A stretch of 64,000 bases of DNA from Dendrocalamus latiflorus (GCA_017311315.1 CM029663.1:38452622-38516621); one strand, 5' to 3'. Positions 1 through 13,206 are shown, numbered from the stretch's first letter. Numbers and translations: made by a program. The notes: generated by a model not told the origin, from the sequence alone.

Positions 1-812
1 ATTGTGCTGTCAGAAAATCTTCTTGTTGTGCATGTATATCTGAAAAGTACATGTTTATGTGATAGTATTGGATATTCAGAACATGGAGGAAGTAAACCAA
101 CGTTATTTTTTTCTTCAAATATCTGAACCAGTGTCACCTTATGAAAATTGGCATCTAAACAAGGGAACTAACATTGTGAAGCACAATTAGCTATGAAAAA
201 CACAACAGATCAGATATTATGTATTATGTTGTCCTTGGCGATTCAACAAATGGCTGCATTGCCATCTGATCATATCTATTCTATTTACTTGTGGTGCCCA
301 CATGGTATTTCTGCACTTCTCGTTATGTAAGTTGGACATATGATAGATAGCATCAGAGTTTTATGTCCTTGTTGTATCCATGTGCTATTGGAATGTTTGT
401 ACCTGATTCTGACATAGGATGTTTTGTGCTTTACCGAGTTACTAGTCTTGGATGGAAACATTTTGGGACATTTTCAGTTCCTTTTTTGGCAAATTGTTAT
501 AAGGTGGTTATTTATTTGTTACTTAAGTTATCAACCCATTTTCCAATATTTAATGTTACAGCTGTCGTAGTGATGATATGTGTATATCTATTCTCATCAA
601 ATGTCTCACCTCTAATAGTTCACTCTTTTTAGAAAAGTTCCTGTCATGCTCCTCTATATGAATTTTTAGTTTCTTGTACTTCCAGAGCAAAGGAAATCAT
701 CACAACAGCGTGCTGTTTATGAAGTTTTGAGGGGGAAAATACTGGATGTCTTCTCTATTTATCATAAGGAGGCTGAAGATCATTTATCCAAAACAGTATG
801 TAGCACAGACAA
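1..812 (+). pseudogene. Partial duplicate of TTC5 (intron 1, exon 2, start of intron 2)
   Basis: This stretch aligns almost end to end with 19829-20641 inside the TTC5 gene, with scattered substitutions and small indels. It holds the 3' part of intron 1, a complete copy of exon 2 (686-795, 110 nt, same length as the true exon, AG before and GTATGT after) and about 15 bp of intron 2. Similarity stops at about 811, where Copia gag sequence begins. The exon copy keeps its frame, but several of its differences from the intact exon change amino acids. No other TTC5 exon follows it, so it is a gene fragment. The matching sequence begins at base 1, so the duplicate probably continues to the left of the window. 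Confidence 0.9.
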
Positions 813-1883
813 GTATTCCACCAAGCCCCCTATCTTCGATGGGATCGACTATCCCTTCTGGAAGAGTATGATGGAGTCTTACATACAGGCTCAAGGCTAT
901 GCTATCTGGAGAAAGGTCAAAACGCGCTATGTTGTTCCTGCCGATGAGAACATCAATGTGGCAAACATGCCTGATGTTGAGGCGAATGCTAAGGCAAAGA
1001 ACATCATAATTCAAGGTCTGAGCCGAAGCAAATTCGATCGCATTTCTCATCTTTCGTCGGCCTACGACATTTGGGTGACCCTCGATGCATACCATGAGGG
1101 CACCACCCAAATCAAGACGGTACGACAGGACCAGTACAAGCGAGATTACAACAAGTTTGAAATGCTCACTGGAGAGTCCCTTGATGAGTGTTTTGCGAGG
1201 TTCCATAAAATCCTGAGCAACCTCCGAGCGGTCGGTCTCACATATCCCGACTCGGACAACGCTCGTCAAATGCTTTCGGCTTTGGATTTGCGTGTTTGGG
1301 AGATGAAGGTAACCACCATCAAAGACACGACCGACCTTTCGACATTGACTCTTGATGCGTTGTATTCACGCCTCAAGACTCACGAGATCGACATTGTCTA
1401 TTGCAAGTCAAAGTTTCAGTCGATGTCTTTAGTCATCGATACCAGTCCAGTCTCTGGATCTTCTTCTGATGTGGTTTCTGGATTCTCTCTTGCTGCTCTT
1501 TGTGAGTTAGATGATGATCAACTAGAGCAACTTCCAGAAAACCAACTAGCTCTCTTAGCCAGAAAGTTCTCCCATGCATACAAGAGAGTGAGAGACAAGA
1601 AGAGAGGAGGATCCGTGATTTGCTTCGAGTGTGGTGACCACAACCACATTTGGGCAAATTGCCCCAAGCTGGAGAAGGGCAAGAACGATTACGGCGGTGT
1701 GAGCAAAAACGATTACACCAACAAAAATCGCAACAAGAAGCCCCCAGCTCATGCTCAAGGCAAAGAGAAGAAGTACCGTAAATTTGGCAAAGCCAAAAAG
1801 CTCTTCCATTGCGTCCTCACCGCCTTCGACGACATCAACTTCAACGACATAGAGGGGTGGAGCGACGACGACGATAAGGACGA
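812..1883 (+). pseudogene. Copia (SIRE-like) gag, first part
   Basis: The reading frame encodes a Copia gag: a UBN2-type region beginning KPPIFDGIDYPFWK and a zinc knuckle CFECGDHNHIWANC (C-X2-C-X4-H-X4-C) at about 1618-1659, followed by a Lys-rich then Asp-rich tail. The frame runs without a stop from about 727, so it is continuous with the duplicated TTC5 exon 2; there is no ATG at its beginning and no LTR or primer-binding site to the left. The true 5' end of the element is therefore missing. The coding sequence is cut at 1883 by the insertion of a solo LTR and resumes at 5225. Confidence 0.85.
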
Positions 1884-4800
1884 TGTAACATCCTAAAAAT
1901 TTAAATTTGCAAATATGAAGTTCTTGCATTATTTCATAATATATTTATTGGAAATTTGGTTTTATGGTGTTTTCCTGAATTTGAATGAGGTTCCAAAAAT
2001 TGAAAAATTCATAAAAGACAAAGACAGATATTAATAAGGCCCTAAAAGAAACTGTGCAAATAATAGGAAACTAAGAATTGTAAACACAAATCCTAAAAGA
2101 TGACCCAGTATAAGAAGAGAGAAACCTGAGTTAAAAGTGTACAGCCTCATTTTGAAAATAATAGTATAAAAGGGCAATAAAAATAAATATATAAATTAAA
2201 TGCAAACATGTATGCAAAAAAGGCCTTTAAAGATGAGTAGGACATAAAATGTATTTATACAAAAATAAAATAATAATAATAAAATAGGCATGAAGGAAAT
2301 ATATATACATGTATACAAAGTGAATGTGCAAATAAATAAATAAATAAATATAATAAATATATGTACATATATAAAAATTAGAAATAAATAAAAATATATA
2401 TGCATGTATATATACCAGTATATACATATGCAAATGTATATACAATAAAAAAGATAAAAAGAAAAAGAAGATAGGAGATCAGGCCGGCCGAAACGGCCCG
2501 GCCCAACCTCCCCGCCTCCTCCCCCGCACGGCCCAGCTCGCCCCAGTGCCCCTTACTTCTCTGCCATGCGGGACCCGCTCCACCCCGCGCCCCCGACTCC
2601 CTGCCTGTGGGCCCGACGCCCCACCCGCGCCAGCTTCTTCCTCTGTCCCCCTTTCTTTTTCGCGCGTGCTCCCTTTCCTTTGCAACTCCACAGCGCCATC
2701 ATCACCGTGCTCACCCCGTCGCGTCGCCACTGCTCTGCGTCGCTCCCGTCGTTGCCAGCCCAGCTCTGCCGCCCCCCTACCGCGCGCTGCTCGCCCGGTT
2801 TCACCGCGCGCCAAGCTCCGCACTGGGCAAGGATCGGCGGTCCTCCGCTACCGCGCTCCCCGCCCCTCCCTCAGCCGCTATAAGAACTACCGAAGCTCGC
2901 CATCGTCCTTCCCCCTTCCACTTGTACCTCCGGCCAGTGGAATCGAAAACCACTACGCCCTAGCTCGCCAGGATAACCACCTTCCCCAACGCCGGCCAAA
3001 CCCGCCTCCACCGCCGCCATTCCCTCCACCGCCGACCCGCCCCCCCCCCCCCCGATTCCTTGCGGTGGGAGCATCCTCTCAGTGCCGCGGAGCTCCTCCA
3101 ACCGCCGCGGAGCCCCTCCCTTCCCCCACTTCGCCGGCGTCGAAGCCACTCCCTAGGTCACCGCCGCCGCACGCCGCCGGCCCACCACCGTGCACCTCGA
3201 ACCCCGCCGACGCCTCCAACTAGCTGCACCGACTCGCGGGGAACCCATTTTGGGCGTCACCCGGTTCCCTCCGGCCACCCCTCGTCGCCGACGCCGCCGC
3301 CCGGCCACTGCCTGAGTTCCTCTGCCTCAGCCCCTCCCCGCGCCTTACTCAACAGCAACACCCCGCCTCCCTCGGTCAGGTAAGACCCGAGCCCAAGTGG
3401 CTAGCCGAGTGCGCGTTCGGTTAGGAGACCCGAGTTCGATTCCCCCGGTTGCAAGAATAGAGATAGGTTTTTAGGAAATTTTTGCCGACGGCTCCAGTTC
3501 ATAAAAATCAGAGAAAAATCCGAAATAATTAATAAAAATGCTAAAGATTTAAAAGGTATAAATAAGCCTATTTAGGGTTCAGGCATAGGTTATTGATGCT
3601 AATGATAATTAGTTAATGGGTAATGACTGCCATAAATGCTAACACTGGATTATTAACTAAGACCTTTCACTGACATATGACCCTACCATTAATTGAGCAC
3701 AGTGGTTGACCCCACATGTCACTGGCACACTAGAGTGAGAATAAAAGTAAAGGAGAAATTTAAAAATAGCATGAGGGACCCACCTGTCAGGATTTCATAT
3801 TTTCTAGAATTTCACTGGACTGAGAACTTTAAATGAGCATAACTTATTCATTTTAACTCCAAATTGAGTGAAACAAATTTCTAAATTCATCTAAATTCGA
3901 GATCTATCCAATGGAACTGAAATCATCATGATTTTTAGAGTTCATTTGAATTTCTGGTGATATTTTGAGTGATTTGTTGCCTTTCTTTTTGATTGGATTT
4001 TTCGCACGGTAAAATAGCGTACGAGGCTCAAGAGGAAGAGGCCGAGGCAGTCACCCTAGAAGCTCAAGAAAATCAAGACCTCGACCCCTGTGACCAAGAC
4101 GAGTTAACACTTTGACCATGTTGAACCCATGTTTATGCAAATTTAATTTCTTTTAAATTATCCACATGCATGTTGTTATTTCATGTGGTAGATTACGTTC
4201 ATTTTTTTAAGATGATAGTTATGCACCTAATATTATGCTTGATAGTAATACTTCGTTGAAACTTTGGACATATGAACCTTGTCGCCGTAGCAAGATTATA
4301 ATAATGTAGCTTTTGAAAATAAGTCCATACCTATACGTCATGCTTAGTACTGCTTAGATATCAGGGGCACCAAAAATGCCCCATAGCCTCACTTTGAATC
4401 TTGAGAAATTGGTTTGGGCAATCATGGTGGAAATGACTGGTATATTTGGTATGGACATTTTATGCTCCCAAAAACCTTAAGTTGCTTAATTATCTGGGCG
4501 GGTGAGAGTGGTGCAGTGGAAGCACAAAGTGGTTAGTGGTAGACCTGCCCGGATAACCCTAAAGACCGAATCTTGTCATGATCTCCTGTGTAAAATAAGT
4601 ACAACCACAAGTCTGCAAAGTACAACTTGGCTTAGTAAATTTACCAGACCCTGAAAGTCATCATCATGGAAGTAGTGCAAGTGGCGGCCTGGGTGGCAGG
4701 CTTGAATGGGACACCTGCAAGTGGCGGCCTGGGTGGCAAGCTTGAGGGTGAAGTTCTTCTGCGACGCACTAGTAGTATGGGTAGCCAGCTGCTATGCGCA

Positions 4801-5219
4801 TAGGAGGGGAACATCCCGCACAACGAATGGGACCCACCGCAAATGGAAGGACACATGAAGGGAATTAGGGCGTAGGCTTCGTTTCTAGCCATAGACAAGT
4901 TGACCCAAGGCATTGTGTGCACATATATTATCAGATTCCCAGTGATATATACTGCACACATTACCCATCAGTCGTTTGCCTGTGGATATGGTCTCACTTT
5001 TGCTTCTGTTTCCGCTGCTTGTTTGTAATGAAGACAATTGGCCTAATCGACCCTTTTGTAAACCCTCACCCGATGTGGTGTATTTTAATTTTGTAATATT
5101 GTTAATGTTCATGCGATGTATGAGGTGATTCAGCAATGTACCTGTGCGCACTATCTACTGATCCAGGGAATAGTGCAATAAACACAGTAGATTCTGGATT
5201 GAAAAATCCGGGTCTGACA
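1884..5219 (+). mobile_element. Solo LTR, Tekay/Del-like Gypsy, about 3.3 kb
   Basis: The unit starts TGTAACATCC and ends GGGTCTGACA, and is flanked by a perfect 5-bp duplication GACGA (1879-1883 and 5220-5224). No retroviral reading frame, primer-binding site or internal LTR pair is visible inside. It shares its 5' end and long internal blocks with 60608 onward, which directly follows a Gypsy integrase tail and polypurine tract and is therefore a 3' LTR. That makes this unit a solo LTR left by LTR-LTR recombination. LTRs above 3 kb are known in Tekay/Del chromoviruses. A GC-rich block (about 2480-3360) and an A/T-rich block (2160-2460) lie inside; a short repeat occurs at 4672-4755. Confidence 0.85.
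3039..3053. repeat. Poly-C run
   Basis: A C-rich homopolymer run lies inside the GC-rich part of the solo LTR; it creates frame noise in overlapping open frames and is prone to sequencing error. Confidence 0.7.
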
Positions 5220-5224
5220 GACGA

Positions 5225-6590
5225 TCACGATAAGGACACCAAGGGTGGCGACGACTTCATCGGCATGTGCTTCATGGCTAATGAGGACGACGTCAGCGAC
5301 AGCGAGCTCTACAGCGACTCCGATGAGGTAGACCCCTCCTACGACCAGCTCAATGATGCTTTTCTTAAGCTAGAAAAATTTTATGCTAGATCCAGAGTTA
5401 GGTGTAGTGAGTTGGAGAAGAAAGTAGAGAGCTTGTCACGGGAGCTTACTTCACTTAGATCTGCTCCCTCCCGTGACGATTGTGATGTATGTTCTTGTTT
5501 GCTTGATGACATGGAGAAGCTTAGGATCTCTCATGATAGTGTGCTTACCGAGTTTGACATGCTTAAGGTGAAGAATGTTAGTCTGCTTACTAAACTAGAG
5601 ATGATTAGGGTAGCTTCTTTTTCATCTACTGTTGAGACTTTCTTGCACCTCATGCTTTTAGAGGTCTTTATTCTATATTTTTGATCTGCTTGAAACATGT
5701 GAAAGCTACAATAACTTGAAAATGAATTTAAAGAAGGCAGATCATAAAATTGCTGGATTGCATGCTTCCTTGCTAGAGCCCATTGTTTCTTGCACAAATT
5801 GTCCCAAATTGACTACTGAACTTGAATCTATCTTAAAACAGTTTCAAGAAATGATTGACAACAACAATAAAATGACTCAATATGCGTCTAAGGACCCTGT
5901 TAGTTCACCGTGCAATAATTGTGAAAAACTAAAATTGGAACTCGTTGCATTGGATGAAAAATATGTGAAGCTAACTAAGGACCATCTAGTGAAGCCACAA
6001 ATTGTTTGTGATATGTGTGTTGTGGTGGGGGAAAAGCGTAAGGAAATGGTAGAGACGCTTAGCGACGAGAAACAAATGGCTAGAAGTAGGACTGTCCCCA
6101 GTGCGTCTTGCGAAGCCCTCAATGTTGAGGCAACCGTGCAACAGGAGAAATCCGCACGTGCTATTCGTTCTTCTGCTATTGGTTCCTTTTCCTTTCCTTC
6201 TGCTGTCTCTTCTTCCCCCTGCTCTTCTTGCATCTCTCTCTTTCAGGAGTGTCAGTATCTTATAAACACTTTTAAGAGATTTGTAGGAGGCAAGATGAAG
6301 CTAAATCTTATTCTAGACAAGTCCAAATTTGCAAGTTTAATCAAGGTCTAGTATACGATTTTCTTGAGAATGTTGGGGGTATCCACCTGCTGTTCTCAGA
6401 CCCATAGCAGCAGGTGTGATCAAGGTCAAGCTCAGAACCAAAGAGGTTGAGTTCAAATCTGCGGGCTTTGTCCAAGGGTTCTCTGACAGTAAGGTGATAA
6501 CACCTGTTGCTTCGATCTCTCAGAAGGCGAAATTTCATTATACCTTATGTTAGAAGGATGGACACAGGATCGAGAGATGTTTCAAGCGCA
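5225..6590 (+). pseudogene. Copia (SIRE-like) gag, second part
   Basis: After the GACGA duplication the gag frame resumes with an acidic stretch (about 5225-5330) and then long heptad-like, Lys/Glu/Leu-rich sequence with spaced CXXC pairs (for example CTNC, CNNC, CDMC), as in the extended coiled-coil gag C-termini of SIRE/Maximus elements. The frame shifts at about 5620 and continues 5716-6351. A second zinc-knuckle remnant (KDGHRIERC) is visible near 6555-6590 behind a stop. Together with 812-1883 this made one gag; it is broken by the insertion, one frameshift and several stops. Confidence 0.75.
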
Positions 6591-6979
6591 GCAAGATCGC
6601 GCAGAAAGATCATGTTCATGCTCTTAGACGTATTCAGGGTTAGCCTCAGACTTTGAGTGCACTTAAGACCAACACGAGGTCTAGGGTTGATCAGTTTGAG
6701 ATATTTAGGCAGAGTCGAGGACTTGGCTTTTCTGATTTCTTTGATTTTCGTCCTCGTTTTGTCTCTAGTCGTGATATCCGCCGTTCTGAGGGTAGATCTC
6801 GTTTTCCCGTCAAGATAGCTACCTGCGACGAGATCAGCTTGTTGCTGGTTCACCGACTCGCTCTTCCATAGCAGTCAAGCCCAGCAACAGCTTCAGGTCT
6901 GCTCATAGACCTTCTGGCTTTCTGAGCGACGGAGAGCGTAGGATAGTTAGAGGTCAGTCGTGTGTGACTACTTCTTCTA

Positions 6980-9938
6980 CTCGTCGTGTGACTCAGTATT
7001 GGGTGCCAAAATCTCTTTTGATTTATCACAGTACTGAGTCATCCCTCTCTTGTTAACTCAGGTTCGCCGGGCAGGGAAGGGGGAGGTATGACTTGTGGAC
7101 TCCGGCTATTCTCGTCACATGACCGGAGACTCTCGTTGGTTTCTTCCCTAGTCCGAGCTCCAGGTGATAAGATGATCACCTTTGGAGACGCCTCGTCTGG
7201 GCGTGTCATCGCTAAAGGTATTGTGCGTGTTAATGATTCTTTCATTTTAAAAGATGTTACCTTAGTAAGCTGCAATACAACCTGCTTTCTGTTTCTCAGC
7301 TTACCGATGACAATTTCGAGGTGAGCTTTAAGAAAAACGCCTGCAGAATTCTTGATTCTTCGGGGAGTTTGGTTTGCGGGATCTCTAGATATGGGAGGAT
7401 TTTTCGTGCCGATTTTCTTGAGTCTTCTGGTGATGTTTAGTTGTTTCGGAGTCCCGTGACCTTTCTTTTTGGTATAAGAGACTTGGTCACATTGGATTTG
7501 ACCATTTGACCCGAGTTAGCGGCCACGATCTCATTCGTGGTCTGCCCAAACTCAAGATGGTCAAAGATATAGTTTGTGCTCCTTGCCGGCACGGCAAGAT
7601 GGTTGCTGCTTCTCATCCTCCAATCACAGTGAATATGACCGATACACCAGAACAGCTGCTCCACATGGACATAGTTGGTCCAGCTAGAGTGCAGTCGGCA
7701 GGAGGGAAGTGGTATGTTCTTGTTGTGGTCGATGACTCCTCGAGGTACTCATGGGTGTTTTTCTTAGCCTCGAAGGATGAGATATTTACCGATTTTTGGG
7801 GTCTTTTTAGTAGGCTTTCTGTTGAGCTTCCGGGTGCCTTACGAGCGATCCGCATTGACAATGGCATGGAGTTCAAGAATTCCTATTTTGAGAGGTTTTG
7901 CGATTAGACAGGTGTAGAGTACCAGTTCTTTTCTCCGCACGTCCCTCAACAAAATGACGTTGTGGAGAGGAAGAATCATACCTTGGTCGAAATGGCTAGG
8001 ACGATGCTTGATGAATATTCTACACCTAGGAAGTTTTGTGCTGAAGCTATAGCCACTGCGTGTTATGTTTCAAATAGAGTTTTTCTGAGGGCACACTTGC
8101 ATCGCATTTCTTTTGAGTTGAGATATGGGCGAAAGCCCAGTGTCGTTCATTTTCGCGTGTTTGGTTGCAACTGTTTTATCTTGAAGTCCGGGAACCTAGA
8201 TAAGTTCGAGTCACGATCTTGTGATGGTATCTTTCTATGTTACTCGACTTCTTCGCGGGCGCATAGGTTCTGGAACTGCGAGTCTAGCAAAATGGTAGAG
8301 ACCTGTGAAGTGACTTTCGATGAGGCCTGTCTGGGGACTAAGCCCGACATCTCAGGTTCTGTTGAGCAGTCCGAGACTATCTTTGTGGATGATGAGAAGG
8401 ATGAAGATGAGGGTTGTCTACCCGATCTAGTTTCTCCTTCCCTTGAGGTGCCTGCTTCTACCACCGCACCTCGAGGAGATCAGCCCATTCCTTCCGTATC
8501 TTCTAGAGCTAATGGCTCTGTTCCTATCTCGTCAGCTCATAAGGTAGAGGCCACTTCTTCTTCTCATCTAGGATCTCCCCGTTATATCCAAAAACATCAT
8601 CCTTCAGAGCAGATGATAGGAGATATCTTTGAGCCCGTCACACGCTCAAAATCTAGTTTGTCGCACTTCTGTCTCCACGCTGCCTTTGTGGCCTCTTTCG
8701 AGCCCAAGGATGTTAGTCATGCACTTTCTGATGAGTCATGGGTCAATGCCATGCATGAAGAGTTAGAGAACTTTGAGAGGAATAAGATCTGGTTGCTTGT
8801 TGAGCCCCCTAGAGGTCATAAATGTCATAGGTACCAAGTGGGTGTTCAAAAACAAGCAGAGTGAGGATGGGGTAATTATTCGAAACAAGGCTAGATTGGT
8901 AGCTCAGGGTTTCTCCCAGGTTGAGGGTCTAGATTTGAGGAGACCTTTGCCCATGTAGCTAGGCTAGAAGCCATTAGGATCTTACTTGCATTCGCAGCGT
9001 CTAAGGGCTCTTCTCATGCTCTTGTTTCCCAGTTCTCTGATGTCATGATTACAGAGTTTGAGATGAGCATGGTGGGCAAGTTGAGCTTCTTCCTTGGCTT
9101 CCAAATCAAGCAGACTCGGGAGGGTACTTTCTTGTATCAGGACAAATACACTCGTGACCTCCTGAGACACTTTGACATTAGTGATGGCAAGCCGATGTCA
9201 ACTCTGATAGCATCATCAGCCACACTTGATCCAGATGAGGATGGCGAGCCAGTTGATCAGAAGGAGTACCGCATGTGTGATTAGCTCCCTCTTATACCTC
9301 ACTGCCTCGAGACCGGACATACACTTCTCTGTATGTCTGTGTGCTCGATTTCAGGCCTCCCCTCGCGTATCTCACCGCCAGGCAGTGAAGTGTATCTTTC
9401 GGTACCTTCGAGCTACCATAGGCTATGGTATCTGGTACTCTTCATCATCCTGTCTTTCTCTAAGAGCCTACTCTGATGCAGATTTTGCTAGCTGTAGGAT
9501 AGATAGGAAGAGCACTTCTGGCACTTGCCAATTCATTGGCACATCTTTTGTCTCATAGTCTTCTAGAAAGCAGTCCAGTGTTGCACAGTCCACCGCAGAG
9601 GTCGAGTACATCGCTGCCGCCAGTTGCTGCAGCCAGGTACATTGGATGGTTTCGACCCTGCGGGACTTTGGGTTAGTTGTAGATAGTGTTCCACTCTTTT
9701 GTGATAACACTTTTGTCATCAGTATTGCCAAGAACCCAGTGTAGCACTTTCGAACCAAGCACATTGATATCAGATATCACTTTCTTAGAGACCATGTGGA
9801 GAAGGGTGATATAGTGCTTCAGTTTGTGGAGAGTGACAACCAATTGGCTGATAGCTTTACCAAGCTTTTGGATAGCTCTAGGTTTTCAGCCTTGCGGGGA
9901 GAGCTTGGGGTGGTCTGTCCTTATGGTTTATTGTGAGG
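6980..9938 (+). pseudogene. Copia (SIRE-like) pol: protease, integrase, RT, RNase H
   Basis: The Copia order protease-integrase-RT-RNase H is visible. A protease-like DSG-x-SRHMTGD region lies near 7095-7140. The gag-pre-integrase region contains CAPCRHGK (about 7575). Integrase shows HMDIVGP, RIDNGMEFKN and VPQQNDVVERKN; in the last the usual Gly before VVER is Asp. RT begins with IGTKWVFKNK and LVAQGFSQ (about 8830-8925), but the sequence jumps at about 9005 to LSFFLGFQIKQ, so the segment with the catalytic YVDD is deleted. RNase H carries AYSDADFA and STAEVEYIA. Stops and frameshifts occur at many points. The copy cannot make a working polyprotein. Confidence 0.85.
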
Positions 9939-11640
9939 GGGAGCTACTTGCTATTGTGCACCTCATTGCTTATTTGCTTCTGTCTCATTCTGCTGCATTG
10001 CATGAGGGTGTCTTTGGGTTAGTCCTTCTAGCATAGATTAGAGTGGTTCTCTCGCCGAGTTGCTTAGACTTTCTCTCATCTTATGACTCTAGGATGCTGC
10101 TTATTAGCTGTCTCTCTTCTCACTAGATTGAGTTCACTCATTTCTTATAGGTCTAGCAAGGGTTGGGCCACCCTTAGGTAGACAGGGAACGTGTTTACTC
10201 CTTAGTATGTTAGAAGACCAGCTGATAGTCCTAGCGTCATATGAGATAGATGAGAGTCAGTCTGAGCTATAGTATTCTCTATATCTTATCTATGCTTTAA
10301 GGACTGCCTTTTCTGATTTTCTTTGCCAGCTTTTCGTTTTTATTGCTTTGGTTTAGGGAGAGTTCATTTGGGATTTTCTAGATTTTAATATTGACATAAC
10401 TCAACTTGAACTAAAAGTATATCACATGTTGAGGGGGAGATGGATTTTCTTACACTTCATTTCAGCATTCTGCATTGTAATATATAACTACATGGAGCCT
10501 TGATTATTATCCTTTTATGACCTATTTACAATGAGTTACATTTTGCCATGATCTGTTAAATTGCTAGATTTATCATGACTTTCTGTGTAGTCTAGCTCCT
10601 GCCATGATAGGTTGATTAAAAATGCATAACTTGAATTAAATCATATCATGTTAGCTCTTGAGACTAGTCTGTTTTTAGTTATCCTTTTATGATTCATGCC
10701 ATGTCAAATAGGCTGAGTTGAGTCTTAAATCTTTATTGATCTTTAGATTGATCTATGCTAGTTCATTTGTGAAGCATAAGTTATTGTTAACTCCTTGTTC
10801 TTGAACTAAATTCAGCAAAAGCAAAAAGATCTCTTTTGTGCGAAAAAACTGATCTCACTAATTCTTTCTCATGAGACTGCTTGCTATTGCACTAGGCATG
10901 AACTCAGGGGGAGTTTTGGTTGACTAAGATTATTTTCTTAAGTTTCTAGCTTAGAGTGGTCGCATAAGGCTTGAGATCTAGCACATGACTAAACAAAATT
11001 TTTGGTTAGAAACAACCATTAATTTCTAAATGAAAACAAAAAATGTCAATTGTGCTAAATTTGCTTAAGTACAAAAAGACCAAGTATTCGAACAAATGAT
11101 TCATTCTTGAACTTGTAGAACTCTAAATTGACTCAATTCTAGCTTTTTGGTTACACTTAGAATATTGATATGGCTTGCATTATCCTTGGGTACATCTAGC
11201 TAAACTATAATTTTGAATGACTTGACATGCTAAGCAATTCATCTAATTTTCAGATTATGACCTTTTGGTTTAGCTTGATTATACATGTCGTGTCATGATC
11301 TAGATAGCATCCAATTTGTTATGACTTGGTGTAATACATCAAAAGTCATTTTGGATAATCTTTATGGCTCTAATTGCTTAGATTGCATAAACTACAGCCT
11401 TTTCATCCAAAATCATGCTCTATTCTCCTGCTTGCATCTTGATGATTTTATTGCCAAAAGGGGAGAATAATGGAGAGAAACCATTTCAAGGGAATTTTCT
11501 GGAGCTTTGGAGAAAAATTTGCTCTTTTGTCAACATGGTCTTGAGCTTTTTGTTTTTTTAGACCATGTGTGACTTACTTTCAAACAAACTCAATTTTATG
11601 CTTTTTCTGTGTTTGTCAATATACTCATCAAAGGGGAGAT
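9939..11640 (+). other. SIRE 3' internal region with polypurine tracts, no ORF
   Basis: This 1.7 kb follows the RNase H stop and has no long frame. It contains purine tracts at about 9936-9945 (GAGGGGGAG), 10431-10440, 10905-10914, 11456-11465 and 11632-11639 (AAAGGGGAGA). SIRE/Opie-type elements have such a long region between pol and the 3' LTR, sometimes with an env-like frame. None is left here. The last tract is directly followed by TGAGAGACC, the probable LTR start. Confidence 0.6.
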
Positions 11641-12167
11641 TGAGAGACCATGTGGATGTGACCCCATGTTTGTGATGAGTACTTGACACTTGTTCTGGAA
11701 AGTTTGAGTTTGATTTGTGTCAAGTCGTAGTCTATAAGCGTTACATATCTTGCGAAGTCAATCTGTTGTAAGTAGGCTACGACCAGTAGGGATGCTTTGC
11801 GAGTAAACTTCTCTTAATACAGATTTTTGTTCATATTGTTTTGAGCGGTGCTATGTGATGTTTTCTTATCTATGTTGGTTGCAGGACTTTGAGGCTAAGT
11901 CGTGACGAGGCATGGGATGGTTGGACTAGGCACAGGCAGTGCTGAGGTCGAAACGGTCGGGAGATGCCGAAGACGGCGAGGATTCAAAGTGGTTGCAGGG
12001 CTTGGACATCAAGAAAAGATAAAGCTTCCAGGAAGATGCAGGAGTGGCATTTTGGTAAAATGCGCAAGGCTGCAAAGTAGAAGCGGATTCAGTTTGAGTT
12101 AATGGGTAAAGCGCAGAGTTGTTGGTGTTAATGGGTAAAACTAGATTTGAATCCGGTAGTGGAAGAC

Positions 12168-12175
12168 TATAAATA
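12168..12175 (+). promoter_or_regulatory. TATA box of the LTR promoter
   Basis: TATAAATA followed by a G-rich stretch lies within the LTR, with a C/T-rich start region about 30-50 bp downstream. Position and sequence fit the U3/R junction of a plant LTR. Confidence 0.55.
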
Positions 12176-13206
12176 GGAGGGTGGTTCCCTAGTGGAGTAG
12201 TTAGTTTTGCTTTTGTCCCTCTTCCTGCGTGAGTGGGTGCTTGGCAGCCTTGGTCTGTAGGGTTTTTCATTTTCTGTGTGTGTTGCTCAAAATGTAAGCC
12301 CTGGATGGGATGGATGTAGAACCCTTGTTATTGCAATCATTCATATCTTTGCATCTTTTGAGAAATCCTGTATTTGAGATGTTATGGTTTCTTGTATTTC
12401 TCTGTGTTTGCTTCCGTTCCTTCTTCCTCACTTTTCTCTGTTCTTCTCTGCTTCTTTTGGTTTTGAGTTGAATCTTTGATCAAGTAGCCGCAGAATCATT
12501 TTGCTTTAAACTGGGAATCTTCTTTAAGCCCCTTGCTAGCATTTCCCGAGAGTAAAGATTTTAAGAGCAGTTTTTCTCTCCAAGAATTTGGTCGCTACAC
12601 TCTTCCTCTGTTTTCCGAACTCTAGGGTTTACTGTTTCCATGGGCAGAGGATCTGTGATTTCTTGATATCTCGGCGGAAATTTGATTTAGTTTGTGTTTT
12701 CTCGATCTGAGACCATCTTCCTGTTATGTTCAAGAGTCTCATGATCAATAGATATGAGAATCTCAAGCTGTTCAGCATTTGGTCTCATTTTCTATTCAAG
12801 CATTTTAGTTTTTCGGTTTCATTCTCTGTCTATGTTCATTTTCCAGCCGAATTGCTCTTGCTTTGTATTTCCTTGATTTCTGAGGACGAGCTGCTGTTTA
12901 GGTTGAAGTTCTGATCAATTGACCTGAGAAGAGCAGCAATCCATCAACCATTGTCTCTGATTTTCGGTTGTCTTCAGTACTTACTGTGCTAGTAGGTTTC
13001 GGTCAGTTGCGTTTGTCTCTCCTGACTGTTTTTCCCTTTCAGTGTTGCCTTTTCTTTTGGTTTTAGCTTTTCCTCTTAGCTTGTAGCTGGTTGTCCTCTC
13101 TGCTTTCGGCCAACCCTGTTTCTTCAGTAATGTTGTTGTCGGTCACTGCTGTTTTGGACAAAGGTCTGTTTTCTTGCACTTCTGCTCGCCTCTGTTTTCT
13201 TGTTTC

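Noticed and set aside
363..632. 89-codon frame in the TTC5 duplicate
   Set aside because: The same sequence is intron 1 in the intact gene (about 20193-20470).
2546..3223. Long Pro/Arg-rich frame on + and overlapping frames on the minus strand
   Set aside because: It lies in the GC-rich part of the solo LTR. Frames are open on both strands because of base composition, and no domain or splice pattern is visible.
3395..3460. tRNA-like stretch (TGGCTAGCCGAG ... GTTCGATTCCC)
   Set aside because: It has A- and B-box-like phrases but no acceptor or anticodon stem pairing around them, and it sits inside an LTR. At most it is a SINE or tRNA remnant.
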